Shown one piece after another: positions 11,172-20,018 of a stretch of 64,000 bases of DNA (position 1 is its first letter; each line of letters starts with the position of its first letter). The notes beneath the pieces are model-generated. The model was given only the letters and a program-made list of their open reading frames with translations. It was not told the DNA's origin and ran no database searches. The position numbers were made by a program, and so were the translations under genes. Source of the DNA: Buchnera aphidicola (Acyrthosiphon lactucae). GTDB lineage: Bacteria; Pseudomonadota; Gammaproteobacteria; Enterobacterales; Enterobacteriaceae. The DNA lies in contig NZ_CP034891.1 in NCBI RefSeq assembly GCF_005083565.1, forward strand, positions 496,001 through 560,000, read 5' to 3'.

Positions 11172-12143
11172 ATGAAATGTAATGAATTTGAAATTATCTT
11201 ACGATATTTTCAACGAAATCAAAAAAAAGATTTTAATGAAATAAAAGGAATTGGAGACGATAGTGCTTTAATTAAAATACCAAAACACAATATTCTTGCA
11301 ATTAGTACTGATACACTAGTCGAAAACACTCATTTTTTCAAGAATATATCTCCTAAAGATTTAGCATATAAAACAGTAGCAGTGAATCTTAGCGATCTTG
11401 CTGCAATGGGTGCTGATCCAAAATGGACAACCCTATCTATTACAATGCCCAACTCTGATATTATATGGTTAGAAAAATTTAGCAATAGTTTTTTTAATAT
11501 ATTAAACAAATATAATGTACGATTAATTGGTGGTGATACAAACCGTGGTCCATTAAGTATTACCTTGAGTATTTATGGATTACTAGAAGAAAATACAGCA
11601 TTGCTAAGAAGTAATGCTAATACAGGAGATTTAATTTATGTAACTGGAAATCTTGGAGAAAGTGCTGCTGGTTTATTTTTAATTAAAAATAAATTTTTTA
11701 TAAAAAATTTAAACATACAAAATTATCTAATTAAAAAACATCTAAATCCTACACCTAGAGTTTTTGAAGGAATAGCTCTTAGAAAAATTGCTAGTGCAGC
11801 TATTGATATATCAGATGGATTACTTTCAGATTTAGGTCATATATTGAGTAGTAGTCAATGTGGAGCAAATATCAATTTAAATAAAATTCCTATTTCAAAA
11901 ATTTTAATTGATAATTTCACACATCAAAATTATTTAGATTGGGCATTAAATATAGGAGAAGATTATGAGTTATGTTTTACTATAGCAAAAAAAAATATTG
12001 AAAAACTCAACTTAATCAAAAAAAATTTTTCAGTTAATTTTACATGTATTGGACGTATTACACCTATAGAACAAGGTTTTAATTTATTTTACAATAAAAA
12101 GAAAATTTTCTTTAAAAAAAAAGGCTTTGATCATTTTAATTAA
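11172..12143 (+). CDS. thiL: ThiL, thiamine-monophosphate kinase
   Basis: ThiL phosphorylates thiamine monophosphate to the active cofactor thiamine diphosphate. It has 323 residues (E. coli 325). Visible family motifs are GIGDDSAL near residue 27, STDTLVENTHF, AVNLSDLAAMGADP (the AIR-synthase-like ATP and metal site), GGDTNRG, and DISDGLLSDLGH. It lies 48 bases after ribH and 44 bases before ribD. In E. coli it sits near the same riboflavin, nusB and dxs genes, in a different order. Thiamine diphosphate is the cofactor of Dxs, encoded just downstream on the other strand. Confidence 0.96.
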   Translation: MKCNEFEIILRYFQRNQKKDFNEIKGIGDDSALIKIPKHNILAISTDTLVENTHFFKNISPKDLAYKTVAVNLSDLAAMGADPKWTTLSITMPNSDIIWLEKFSNSFFNILNKYNVRLIGGDTNRGPLSITLSIYGLLEENTALLRSNANTGDLIYVTGNLGESAAGLFLIKNKFFIKNLNIQNYLIKKHLNPTPRVFEGIALRKIASAAIDISDGLLSDLGHILSSSQCGANINLNKIPISKILIDNFTHQNYLDWALNIGEDYELCFTIAKKNIEKLNLIKKNFSVNFTCIGRITPIEQGFNLFYNKKKIFFKKKGFDHFN

Positions 12144-12187
12144 AAAAAATTTTTTATAAAACATACAAAAAAATATGCTGGTTAAAA

Positions 12188-12631
12188 ATGAATGATACAT
12201 TTTACATGAAAAGAGCAATAGAACTAAGTAAGTTAGGCCAATTTACTACAGCACCTAATCCTAATGTAGGATGTGTAATCGTAAAAAATAATATTATTGT
12301 TGGAGAAGGATGGCATAAAAAGACAGGAACTAATCATGCGGAAATTAATGCATTAATTATGGCTGGAGAACAAGCACAAGGAGGAACAGCTTATATAACA
12401 TTAGAACCATGTAATTATTTTGGAAAAACTCCTCCTTGCTGTGATGCTCTTATTAAAGCGGGTATTAATCGTGTTATAATTTCTAATATAGATCCTAATC
12501 CTAAAGTTTCTGGTAATGGAATTTTATATTTAAAACAACATGGTCTTTCTGTAAAAATAGGTTTATTATCAAAAGAGTCAAAAAAATATAATAAAGGGTT
12601 TTTTAAAAGAATGCAAACCGGTTTACCATGA
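12188..12631 (+). CDS. ribD: RibD deaminase domain (first half of split ribD)
   Basis: This 147-residue ORF is the diaminohydroxyphosphoribosylaminopyrimidine deaminase half of RibD. It carries the cytidine-deaminase zinc site HAEINAL and PCNYFGKTPPCC. In E. coli one 367-residue protein carries deaminase and reductase. Here the frame ends at TGA (12629-12631) right after RMQTGLP, a point where related RibD proteins often have Trp (GxPW.QLKLA). The frame stays open beyond the TGA and continues with reductase homology, so a single TGG-to-TGA change explains the split. Buchnera annotations already list ribD1 and ribD2 as separate genes, which suggests the split is old. Deaminase activity alone should be complete. 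Confidence 0.95.
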   Translation: MNDTFYMKRAIELSKLGQFTTAPNPNVGCVIVKNNIIVGEGWHKKTGTNHAEINALIMAGEQAQGGTAYITLEPCNYFGKTPPCCDALIKAGINRVIISNIDPNPKVSGNGILYLKQHGLSVKIGLLSKESKKYNKGFFKRMQTGLP

Positions 12632-12673
12632 ACACAACTTAAATTAGCTATTTCAGTAGATGGAAGAATTGCT

Positions 12674-13309
12674 ATGAAAAATGGTGATAGCCAATGGATT
12701 ACTTCAAAATATGCACGTCAAGATGTGCAAAAATTTCGAGCAAAAAGCTCAGCAATTCTAAGCAGCAGTGCTACTATTTTAAGTGACAATCCTTTACTAA
12801 ACGTTCGTTATCAGGAATTTGATAAGGAAACGCTATCTATTTTTCCTCATAAAATATTTCAACATCCAATAAGAGTAATTATAGACAGTAAAAATCGTGT
12901 TCAACCATCACATAAAATTATTAAAACAAAAGGAAAAGTTTGGTTGATAAGATTAAAATATGATAAAAAAATATGGCCTGAAAATACCAAACAAATTATA
13001 GAACAAGCATATAATAAAAAAATTGATATCTTTTCTCTTTTGAAATTTCTAGGAAAATCAGAAATCAATAATGTCTGGATAGAAGCAGGAAGTAGTTTAT
13101 CAGGATTTTTATTAAATTCATGTTTAATCGATGAATTAATTTTATATATGGCACCTAAAATATTAGGACATGAAGCTAAACCATTATGTATGATTTATGA
13201 AAAATTAAAAATATCGAATGCTCTTCAATTCAAATTTCAAGATATATGTAATATAGGTCCTGATATAAGATTAATATTATCTCCTAAAAAATATAATAAT
13301 AATATATAA
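12674..13309 (+). CDS. ribD: RibD reductase domain (second half of split ribD)
   Basis: This 211-residue ORF is the 5-amino-6-(5-phosphoribosylamino)uracil reductase half of RibD (DHFR-like fold). It is in the same frame as the deaminase ORF and 42 bases after its stop. Matches include [41 protein letters not shown] and [13 protein letters not shown]. The ATG at 12674 is preceded by GGAAG at 12662-12666 with a spacing of 7, which supports independent initiation here. Starting at this ATG drops the conserved [13 protein letters not shown] strand, which is encoded between TGA and ATG and forms part of the substrate pocket in the family. An upstream non-ATG start or UGA readthrough would include it. 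Which is used cannot be told from sequence. Confidence 0.93.
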   Translation: MKNGDSQWITSKYARQDVQKFRAKSSAILSSSATILSDNPLLNVRYQEFDKETLSIFPHKIFQHPIRVIIDSKNRVQPSHKIIKTKGKVWLIRLKYDKKIWPENTKQIIEQAYNKKIDIFSLLKFLGKSEINNVWIEAGSSLSGFLLNSCLIDELILYMAPKILGHEAKPLCMIYEKLKISNALQFKFQDICNIGPDIRLILSPKKYNNNI

Positions 13310-13328
13310 AAAAAGAGAAATTTTATTT

Positions 13329-13760
13329 ATGAAGCCATCTTCTCGAAGAGAAGCACGAGTATGTGCCTTACAAATGTTATATTCTTGGGAAATATCTCAT
13401 AATAACATTAAAGAAAGTGCTATCCAATTTTTAAAAGAAAAAAATAAAAAAAATATTGATATTGTGTACTTTTATGAGTTAATTACTGGAATTACATACG
13501 ATTGTAAAAATATAGATAATTTAATAAAACCTTTTTTATTTAGATCTTTAAAAGAATTAGGACATATTGAAAAAGCAATTCTTAGAATTTCATTCTATGA
13601 ATTACATAAAAGAAATGATATACCTTATAAAGTATCTATTAATGAAGGTATTGAATTAGCTAAATTATTTGGTTCTGAAGACAGTCATAAATTTATAAAT
13701 GGTGTTTTAGATAAAGCTGTATTTAAAATGGGATATAATAAAAAAATTATTTTTACATAA
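13329..13760 (+). CDS. nusB: NusB, transcription antitermination factor
   Basis: NusB binds boxA RNA with NusE (ribosomal protein S10) and supports antitermination on rRNA operons. It has 143 residues (E. coli 139), beginning [10 protein letters not shown] with the basic boxA-binding N-terminus and ending with [24 protein letters not shown], the family signature. It starts 19 bases after the ribD second half and is probably co-transcribed. It converges on dxs with 14 bases between stop codons, which leaves no room for a classical terminator. Confidence 0.97.
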   Translation: MKPSSRREARVCALQMLYSWEISHNNIKESAIQFLKEKNKKNIDIVYFYELITGITYDCKNIDNLIKPFLFRSLKELGHIEKAILRISFYELHKRNDIPYKVSINEGIELAKLFGSEDSHKFINGVLDKAVFKMGYNKKIIFT

Positions 13761-13774
13761 TAGTTTTATCTATA

Positions 13775-15601
13775 TTATTTTTTTAACCAATGAAATATTT
13801 GTTTATAAATTCCTTCTGCATCTAATTGATAATCATGTCTAATTTCTTCTTGAGTACCTTGTGGTACAAATATATCTGGTAAGCCAATATTTAACACTGG
13901 CAGGAAAATCTTATTTATCATAATCAATTCATTTACAGCACTGCCTGCACCACCAGAAATTACGCCTTCTTCAAGAGTAATAAAAAATTTGTGTTTAGAA
14001 GATAATTTTAAAATCATTTTTTTGTCTAAAGGTTTAACAAAACGCATATCTACTAATGTTGCATCTAAATTATCTGCTGCAAAAAAAGCATTTTGTAATA
14101 AAGTACCAAAGCTTAAAATAGCTATTTTTTTACCTTTTCTTTTTATTAAAGATTTTCCTAATTGAATAGTATTCATAGGCATTAATAATGCTCCAATACC
14201 ATATCCTTTAGGATATCTTACTACACTAGGACCTTTATTATACATGTAACCAGTATAAAGCATTTGACGACATTCATTTTCATCACTAGGCGTCATAATA
14301 ACTATCCCAGGAATACATCTTAAATAAGCTAGATCAAAAATTCCTTGATGAGTCTGCCCATCATTCCCAACAATACCTCCTCTATCAACAGCAAATAAAA
14401 CAGATAGTTTTTGTAATGCTATATCATGTATAAGTTGATCATAAGCTCTTTGCAAAAAAGTAGAATAAATAGAAACAACTGGCTTATAACCACTGATGGC
14501 GAGACCTGCAGCAAAAGTAACTGCATGTTGTTCAGCAATAGCAACATCGAAATATTGATTTGGGAAAAGACGAGAAAATTTCAACATTCCAGAACCTTCA
14601 CACATTGCAGGTGTAATCGCTATTAATTTTTTATCAAATTCAGCTATTTCACATAACCAAGAACCAAAAACATCTGAATAACTAAGGAATTTTGAAGTTG
14701 ATGAATTGTTAGAAGATATTGCATGCCATTTAATAGGATCTAACTCAGCAGGAAGATAACCTTTTCCCTTTTTAGTTACAAGATGTAATAAATAAGTACC
14801 TTTTTTATTTTTTATTTCTTTTAATATGTTAATAATAGAAAAAATATTATGACCATCGAATGGTCCTAAATATTTAAATCCTAAATTAGAAAATATTGAG
14901 TTAAAAGTGATACAATTATTTTTAATTTTTTTATTTTTATTAAAAAGTTGTTGATAAAGTAAATGTGTTTTTTTTCTATTTTTTTTAGTATTTTTAATAC
15001 TTCTTAACATCTTTAAATGATTATTCAAAAATCCTACATTTTTTGAAATAGACATTTTATTATCATTTAATATAACTAATAAATCGGATTGTATTTCTCC
15101 GGCATGATTCATAGCTTCAAATGCTAAACCTCCAGTAATTGCTCCATCACCAATAATACAAATAGTTTGTCTATTTTTACCTTCTTTCCCAGCTGCAATA
15201 GACATTCCTAAACCTGCAGAAATTGAAGTAGAAGAATGACCAACACTTAAAGCATCATATTTACTCTCTTCTCGACAAGGAAATGAATGTAATCCATTTT
15301 TTTTCCTAATAGTACTAATTTTGCTACTTCTTCCAGTTAGTATTTTATGAGGATATGTTTGATGTCCTGTATCCCACAATAAATTATCAAAAGGAGTATT
15401 ATAAACATAATGAAGTGCTACAGTAATTTCTACTACACCTAATCCAGAAGCAAAGTGTCCTTTAGAAATAGTAACCATATCTAATAAATATTCACGCAAC
15501 TCAAAGCACAGTTTTGGTAACTGTTCAACCGTTAAAAGTCGTAAATTTTCTACTGAATTAGCAAAAGATAACATTGGATATTTTTTAGAATTAGAATTCA
15601 T
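13775..15601 (-). CDS. dxs: Dxs, 1-deoxy-D-xylulose-5-phosphate synthase
   Basis: Dxs condenses pyruvate and glyceraldehyde 3-phosphate to open the non-mevalonate isoprenoid pathway, using thiamine diphosphate. It has 608 residues (E. coli 620). The thiamine-diphosphate motif is visible as [19 protein letters not shown] followed by LNDNKMSIS, the catalytic Glu lies in [14 protein letters not shown], and [15 protein letters not shown] marks the transketolase pyrimidine-binding half. ispA lies 57 bases upstream on the same strand, the E. coli ispA-dxs order. The xseB gene that precedes ispA in E. coli is absent here. Confidence 0.97.
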   Translation of the reverse strand: MNSNSKKYPMLSFANSVENLRLLTVEQLPKLCFELREYLLDMVTISKGHFASGLGVVEITVALHYVYNTPFDNLLWDTGHQTYPHKILTGRSSKISTIRKKNGLHSFPCREESKYDALSVGHSSTSISAGLGMSIAAGKEGKNRQTICIIGDGAITGGLAFEAMNHAGEIQSDLLVILNDNKMSISKNVGFLNNHLKMLRSIKNTKKNRKKTHLLYQQLFNKNKKIKNNCITFNSIFSNLGFKYLGPFDGHNIFSIINILKEIKNKKGTYLLHLVTKKGKGYLPAELDPIKWHAISSNNSSTSKFLSYSDVFGSWLCEIAEFDKKLIAITPAMCEGSGMLKFSRLFPNQYFDVAIAEQHAVTFAAGLAISGYKPVVSIYSTFLQRAYDQLIHDIALQKLSVLFAVDRGGIVGNDGQTHQGIFDLAYLRCIPGIVIMTPSDENECRQMLYTGYMYNKGPSVVRYPKGYGIGALLMPMNTIQLGKSLIKRKGKKIAILSFGTLLQNAFFAADNLDATLVDMRFVKPLDKKMILKLSSKHKFFITLEEGVISGGAGSAVNELIMINKIFLPVLNIGLPDIFVPQGTQEEIRHDYQLDAEGIYKQIFHWLKK

Positions 15602-15658
15602 TAGGTGCCCATCATTAAATTTATTTAATACGTTTAATTATAAATTTTGTTAATTTTT

Positions 15659-16507
15659 TTAACATATTAGTATTAAAATTTTTTTTTTTAAACTCTCTAA
15701 TGCTAAAAATGATTTTTCATATAGATTTTTTATTTTCTTCCTAGATTTATCTAAACCTATTATTAATGGATAGGTGTTTTTTTTAATTATTTTATTATCC
15801 TGTACTTTTATACTATCTTTTTTAAAATCTAAAATATCATCTTGAATTTGAAATGCTAAACCAATAGAACTGGAAAATAAATCTAATATTGATAATACAG
15901 ATTGAGAAAAATTGCTAGAAGATAAGTATACTAAACGTACAGAAGCACGCATTAAAAAAGCAGTTTTATAAAAATTAATACTTTGTAATTCAGATAGACT
16001 TAATTCTTTTTTTTCTGATTCTAAATCTAAGTTTTGACCTATACACATTCCAGAAGAACCAATAGAACTAGATAATTCAGAAATCATTTTTATACGTTTG
16101 AAATTAGATACATTTGGCATAAAACTTTTTGATAAAATATTAAATGCAAGACTCTGTAAAGCATCACCAGCAAGCAAAGAAGTGCTTTCACCATATTTTA
16201 TATGACAAGAAATTTTACCTCTTCTAAAATTATCATTATCCATACAAGGTAAATCATCATGTATTAAAGAATATGAGTGAATACATTCAATAGCAGTAGA
16301 TATAACATCTAACGTAACTATGTTTATTTGAAAAACTTCTCCAGTTAAATATACTAAAGATGAACGTAATCTTTTACTTTCTGAACAAACACTATATTTC
16401 ATAGCTTTTAAAAGATTTGATTTTTGAAAAGGTAACTGATTTAATGTATAAAATAACTTTTTATTTATACGATTTTTATACATCTTGTATAAATTTAAAA
16501 AATGCAT
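15659..16507 (-). CDS. ispA: IspA, farnesyl diphosphate synthase (frame break near C-terminus)
   Basis: IspA elongates isoprenyl diphosphates to farnesyl diphosphate for ubiquinone, heme O and undecaprenyl carriers. The genomic frame gives 282 residues (E. coli 299). The first Asp-rich motif is DDLPCMDND (Asp84 to Asp90) and the second is QIQDDILD, so catalysis should be possible. The frame as read ends KKKILILIC right after eleven A (15679-15689 as T on the plus strand). Adding one A gives instead the tail [19 protein letters not shown], stopping at TAA 15623-15621, which matches the E. coli ending (YIIQRNK). The gene is therefore one base out of frame at a slippage-prone tract. The encoded truncated form loses about 17 residues of the last helix. 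Confidence 0.94.
   Translation of the reverse strand: MHFLNLYKMYKNRINKKLFYTLNQLPFQKSNLLKAMKYSVCSESKRLRSSLVYLTGEVFQINIVTLDVISTAIECIHSYSLIHDDLPCMDNDNFRRGKISCHIKYGESTSLLAGDALQSLAFNILSKSFMPNVSNFKRIKMISELSSSIGSSGMCIGQNLDLESEKKELSLSELQSINFYKTAFLMRASVRLVYLSSSNFSQSVLSILDLFSSSIGLAFQIQDDILDFKKDSIKVQDNKIIKKNTYPLIIGLDKSRKKIKNLYEKSFLALESLKKKILILIC
15679..15689 (-). repeat. A11 homopolymer (coding strand) at the ispA frame break
   Basis: Eleven T on the plus strand are eleven A in the ispA message. The IspA homology before the run is in one frame and the homology after it is in the +1-insertion frame, so twelve A would encode a full-length protein. Confidence 0.88.
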
Positions 16508-16601
16508 AGTTAAACACCTAAAAAAAGCGAATATTTAATTATTTATAAAAAAACATAATATATATATTGTTTATTAAATTTAATTATACTATAAATTAAA
16601 T

Positions 16602-17777
16602 CTACTTCTTACAAAAAAAACTAAAATTCAACCATAATAATATAATAAATATTTCAAATAAAAAAATTTGAGAAATATTTAAAAAACTATACAACCATCC
16701 ACTAAAAATACCTCCAAAAAAAATACCTAAAAATTGACTAGTAGAATAAATGCTCATTATTCTACCTTTATAGTTATTTAATGAATGTTTACTCAGATTT
16801 GAAGGGAGGAAAACTTCGAGAAAATTAAAGGATATAAAAAAAATCTGTAAAGAAATAATTAAAAATAATAAATTATTTTGTGCTGTTAGAAAAATAACTT
16901 CTGAAGATAAAATAAATAAAATACAAATTTCAATAATATTTTCTAAAATATATTTATATTTACAATAAAATATAAAAAAAAATAAAATTATAAAAGAAAT
17001 TGATATAGTACCTAAATATATTTTCCAATGATTATTCAAAGAAAATCCAGATATTTCAAGTTGATTAGGAATAATCATAAAATTAATCATTAATAAAAAA
17101 TGTAAAAAAAATATACCTAAATAAGATCTAAAAAAAACTTTATTTAAAATAAATGTTAATCCTTCATTACATGAATAACATACATTTTTTTTTTGTGATA
17201 TATTTTTTTTTGAATAAGGAATAAAAAAATAAACAATTAACATACAAATAATAGATAGTAATACCGAAATCCAAAAAATTGAAAAAAATCCAAAAAATTG
17301 AACAATTAAAGGTCCAGAAATTATAGATATTAAAAAAGAAATAGCAAAACTTGCACCTATAGCAGCAATAGATTTAACACGATGTTCTTCTCGAATTAAA
17401 TCAGATAAAAAAGCCATGCATACACCAGATATAGCCCCTGAACCTTGTAAAAATCTACCAATTATGAATCCCCAAATCGAATGAATATTAGCTGATATAA
17501 TATTTCCAATAAAAAAAACAAAAAGACCTAGCAAAATTATTTTTTTTCGACCAAATTTATCAGATAATATTCCAAATGGTATTTGAAATATTACTTGAGC
17601 AATACCATATATTCCTATTGCTAAACCAATTAAAAATTTATTTGCTCCATCTAAAAGCATTCCATATTTACTCAAAATAGGAAGAATCATAAACATTCCC
17701 AACATACGTAACAAAAAAACTGAACAAAAACTTAATGTAACTTGTAATTCTAAAAAGTTCATTTTATAATCCTCCAT
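16602..17777 (-). CDS. yajR: YajR-type major facilitator transporter
   Basis: This 391-residue protein has about twelve hydrophobic segments and the major-facilitator motif A (GILSDKFGRKKI) between helices 2 and 3. It aligns along its length with E. coli YajR: MEDYKM start, RMLGMFM, IYGIAQVIFQIPFG, GRFLQGSGAISG, LLSDL.RE, and YSTSQFLGIFFGG near the end. The E. coli protein is about 60 residues longer because of a C-terminal ferredoxin-like (YAM) domain, which is missing here. Substrate is unknown; the family is presumed to be drug or metabolite efflux. The start at 17777 is kept because E. coli begins similarly, though GGAGGA inside codons 2-3 could serve a second start at 17762. It diverges from tusE. 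It is one of few transporters in such a reduced genome. Confidence 0.9.
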   Translation of the reverse strand: MEDYKMNFLELQVTLSFCSVFLLRMLGMFMILPILSKYGMLLDGANKFLIGLAIGIYGIAQVIFQIPFGILSDKFGRKKIILLGLFVFFIGNIISANIHSIWGFIIGRFLQGSGAISGVCMAFLSDLIREEHRVKSIAAIGASFAISFLISIISGPLIVQFFGFFSIFWISVLLSIICMLIVYFFIPYSKKNISQKKNVCYSCNEGLTFILNKVFFRSYLGIFFLHFLLMINFMIIPNQLEISGFSLNNHWKIYLGTISISFIILFFFIFYCKYKYILENIIEICILFILSSEVIFLTAQNNLLFLIISLQIFFISFNFLEVFLPSNLSKHSLNNYKGRIMSIYSTSQFLGIFFGGIFSGWLYSFLNISQIFLFEIFIILLWLNFSFFCKK

Positions 17778-17833
17778 ACTTTATTTAATATTTTTTAAAA
17801 TTCATATAAGTTAAACTATATTGATCAAAAAAA

Positions 17834-18178
17834 ATGAACACTAATAATAGAACATTACATACATATGACAAAATTGAAAAAGATTCAGAAGGATATTTAA
17901 AGAAAACTAAAGATTGGAATATAATACTAGCAGTAGAAATTGCAAAAAAAGAAAATATTAAGCTAAATTCTGATCATTGGATAGTAATCATGTTTGTACG
18001 GAAATTTTATTTCCAATTCAATATAACACCATCAATGAGAATGTTAATTAAAAGTATTAAAAACGAAATAGGAATATCGAAAAGCAACAGTATTTATTTA
18101 TTTAAACTGTTTCCGAAAGGACCAGCTAAACAAGCTAGTAAAATTGCTGGAATACCTAAACCAGTAAAATGCTTATAA
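17834..18178 (+). CDS. tusE: TusE, sulfur-relay protein (DsrC family)
   Basis: TusE accepts persulfide sulfur from TusBCD and hands it to MnmA for 2-thiolation of the wobble uridine in Lys, Glu and Gln tRNAs. It has 114 residues (E. coli 109). Matches include GYLKKTKDW, DHWIVIMFVRKFY.FN.TP..RML, LFPKGPAKQASKIAGIPKPVKCL. The catalytic penultimate cysteine Cys113 on the flexible tail is present. It stands alone between the divergent yajR and the convergent cyoE. The tRNA-Glu in this window (UUC anticodon) is a likely substrate of the pathway. Confidence 0.96.
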   Translation: MNTNNRTLHTYDKIEKDSEGYLKKTKDWNIILAVEIAKKENIKLNSDHWIVIMFVRKFYFQFNITPSMRMLIKSIKNEIGISKSNSIYLFKLFPKGPAKQASKIAGIPKPVKCL

Positions 18179-18199
18179 AAACTATGGATTAAAATTTTT

Positions 18200-19057
18200 T
18201 TAAAATAAAACATCTATTGATATTAAGAAATTAAATACAATAATCACTATTATCGAATAATAAAATAATTGTCTTGCATTTTCTGTATTATTATTGTTTT
18301 TAATATTAGAATAAGATAAAAATAACCAGTAAAAATTTACAATAGAAGATAAAAATAAAAAAATATAACTTAAATAACCTAAAAAAGTTAATAAAGAACT
18401 AAAAAAAATAAAACTAAAAATATAAAAGAAAATATGTTTTTTTGTTTTAGAAACACCTTTTATTACAGAAAAAATAGGAATTTTAGCTTTTTTATAGTCT
18501 TTTAATCTTACTATAGAAATAGCATAAAAATGAGACATTTGCCAAAATATTAAAATTATAAATAATAAAATAGAACATATATCAATAGAATTGGAAACTG
18601 CTGTATAACCAATAATAGATGGTGTCGAACCTGAAAAACTACCAATCAATGTTGAATAAATAGAACTTCTTTTATACAATAAAGAATATAAAATCACATA
18701 AATAAAAAAACCAAAAATTGATAAAATCATTGATAAAAAATTTACTAAAAAAAATAATGTAGATATACCTAAAACGCCTAAAAAAATAGCAAAAATTAAT
18801 GCAGATCGGAAAGAAAGTAATTTTTTTGATAAAACTCTACTACTAGTACGTTGCATTTTTGAATCTATATCAAAATCAATTAAATTATTAAAAACACAAG
18901 CGGAAGCAATTACTAAAGATGCACCTAAAATAGTATATATCAATAAAAAAAAATCAAAACTAACATGCCTAGATGCAAATAAAAAACCACCTAAAATTAA
19001 GGTAATGTTTCCAATAATAATACCAGGTTTAATTATTTCTAAATAATTTTTAAACAT
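18200..19057 (-). CDS. cyoE: CyoE, protoheme IX farnesyltransferase (heme O synthase)
   Basis: CyoE attaches a farnesyl group to heme B to make heme O for the bo3 oxidase. It has 285 residues (E. coli 296) and repeated hydrophobic helices of the UbiA superfamily. The prenyl-diphosphate site [18 protein letters not shown] (an NxxxDxxxD motif) is intact. The start KPGIIIGN matches E. coli. It is the last gene of the cyo operon, 26 bases after cyoD. Its farnesyl substrate comes from IspA, encoded about 2 kb away. Confidence 0.97.
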   Translation of the reverse strand: MFKNYLEIIKPGIIIGNITLILGGFLFASRHVSFDFFLLIYTILGASLVIASACVFNNLIDFDIDSKMQRTSSRVLSKKLLSFRSALIFAIFLGVLGISTLFFLVNFLSMILSIFGFFIYVILYSLLYKRSSIYSTLIGSFSGSTPSIIGYTAVSNSIDICSILLFIILIFWQMSHFYAISIVRLKDYKKAKIPIFSVIKGVSKTKKHIFFYIFSFIFFSSLLTFLGYLSYIFLFLSSIVNFYWLFLSYSNIKNNNNTENARQLFYYSIIVIIVFNFLISIDVLF

Positions 19058-19083
19058 ATAAATAACACATTTTAATTAAAATT

Positions 19084-19401
19084 TTACATTATATGATGAT
19101 TCAAATTATACATAATCCAGATAGAACCAAAGACAACAATAAATATTATTACAACTACAAATAATAAAGTTATAAGATTCCATCTTTTTTCTACAGAAAA
19201 ATTTAAATGTAAGAAATATATAAAATGAATAATAATTTGACTAATAGCACATGATAAAAAAATAATATAATTAATTTCATTACAAAAAATTTTTTGTATC
19301 GCTAATATAAATGGAACTACAGTTAATACTATAGAAAATAAAAAACCTAAAAAATAAGATTGCATTTCTTTATTTATATTTAATTTAATAAAATTTTGCA
19401 T
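19084..19401 (-). CDS. cyoD: CyoD, cytochrome bo3 oxidase subunit IV
   Basis: CyoD is the small accessory subunit that helps assemble the Cu-B centre of the quinol oxidase. It has three hydrophobic helices and ends [14 protein letters not shown], matching E. coli GSIWIMWNLNYNMM. I place the start at the ATG 19401, which overlaps the cyoC stop by one base (TAATG) and gives 105 residues (E. coli 109). A longer frame to 19467 is possible but would add 22 residues inside cyoC with no homology. Confidence 0.93.
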   Translation of the reverse strand: MQNFIKLNINKEMQSYFLGFLFSIVLTVVPFILAIQKIFCNEINYIIFLSCAISQIIIHFIYFLHLNFSVEKRWNLITLLFVVVIIFIVVFGSIWIMYNLNHHIM

Positions 19402-20018
19402 TAAATAGCTCCATTTAAATAAATAAAAGTAAAAACACAAATCCAAATAATATCTAAAAAATGCCAAAAAACACTAAGACATAAAATTCTAGTACAAATA
19501 GAATTAGTTAAACCTAACCTTTTAATTTGATAAATAATTGATAATATTAAAATCAAACCGAAAAAAATATGAATTCCATGAGCTGCAACAAGAGTAAAAA
19601 AAATAGAAAAAAACGCATTTTTATCAGGACCTAAATTTTTTATTATAAGTTCATGAAACTCATTTATTTCCATAAATAAAAAAGCACAACCTAAACAGAA
19701 AGTTATAATTAAATATGAATAAATCATTTTTATATTTTTTTGATTCATTGCAATAATAATACAACCACAAGATAAAGAGCTTAATAATAATAAAAGTGTT
19801 TCTAATAAAATAGAAGGTAAATTAAAAATTTCTTTACTAATTAAACTAATTGATATATTTGAAGAAACTATTGCATAAACAGCAAAAAAAACTGCAAACA
19901 TTATACAATCACTCATTAAATATATCCATAAACCAAATAATTTCCTATCTTCTAATTTCGTATCATAGACTTTTTCATTAATATTTAATGTCATATTATT
20001 TATTTTATTTTCTATCAT
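19401..20018 (-). CDS. cyoC: CyoC, cytochrome bo3 oxidase subunit III
   Basis: CyoC is a five-helix core subunit of the quinol oxidase. Matches include [40 protein letters not shown] and [20 protein letters not shown]. The ATG at 20018 overlaps the cyoB TGA in the arrangement ATGA, typical of translational coupling, and gives 205 residues (E. coli 204). An alternative upstream start at 20048 would add ten residues with no counterpart. Confidence 0.94.
   Translation of the reverse strand: MIENKINNMTLNINEKVYDTKLEDRKLFGLWIYLMSDCIMFAVFFAVYAIVSSNISISLISKEIFNLPSILLETLLLLLSSLSCGCIIIAMNQKNIKMIYSYLIITFCLGCAFLFMEINEFHELIIKNLGPDKNAFFSIFFTLVAAHGIHIFFGLILILSIIYQIKRLGLTNSICTRILCLSVFWHFLDIIWICVFTFIYLNGAI

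Noticed and set aside
19402..19467. N-terminal extension of CyoD
   Set aside because: It lies inside cyoC in another frame and has no counterpart; the TAATG overlap at 19401 gives the expected length.
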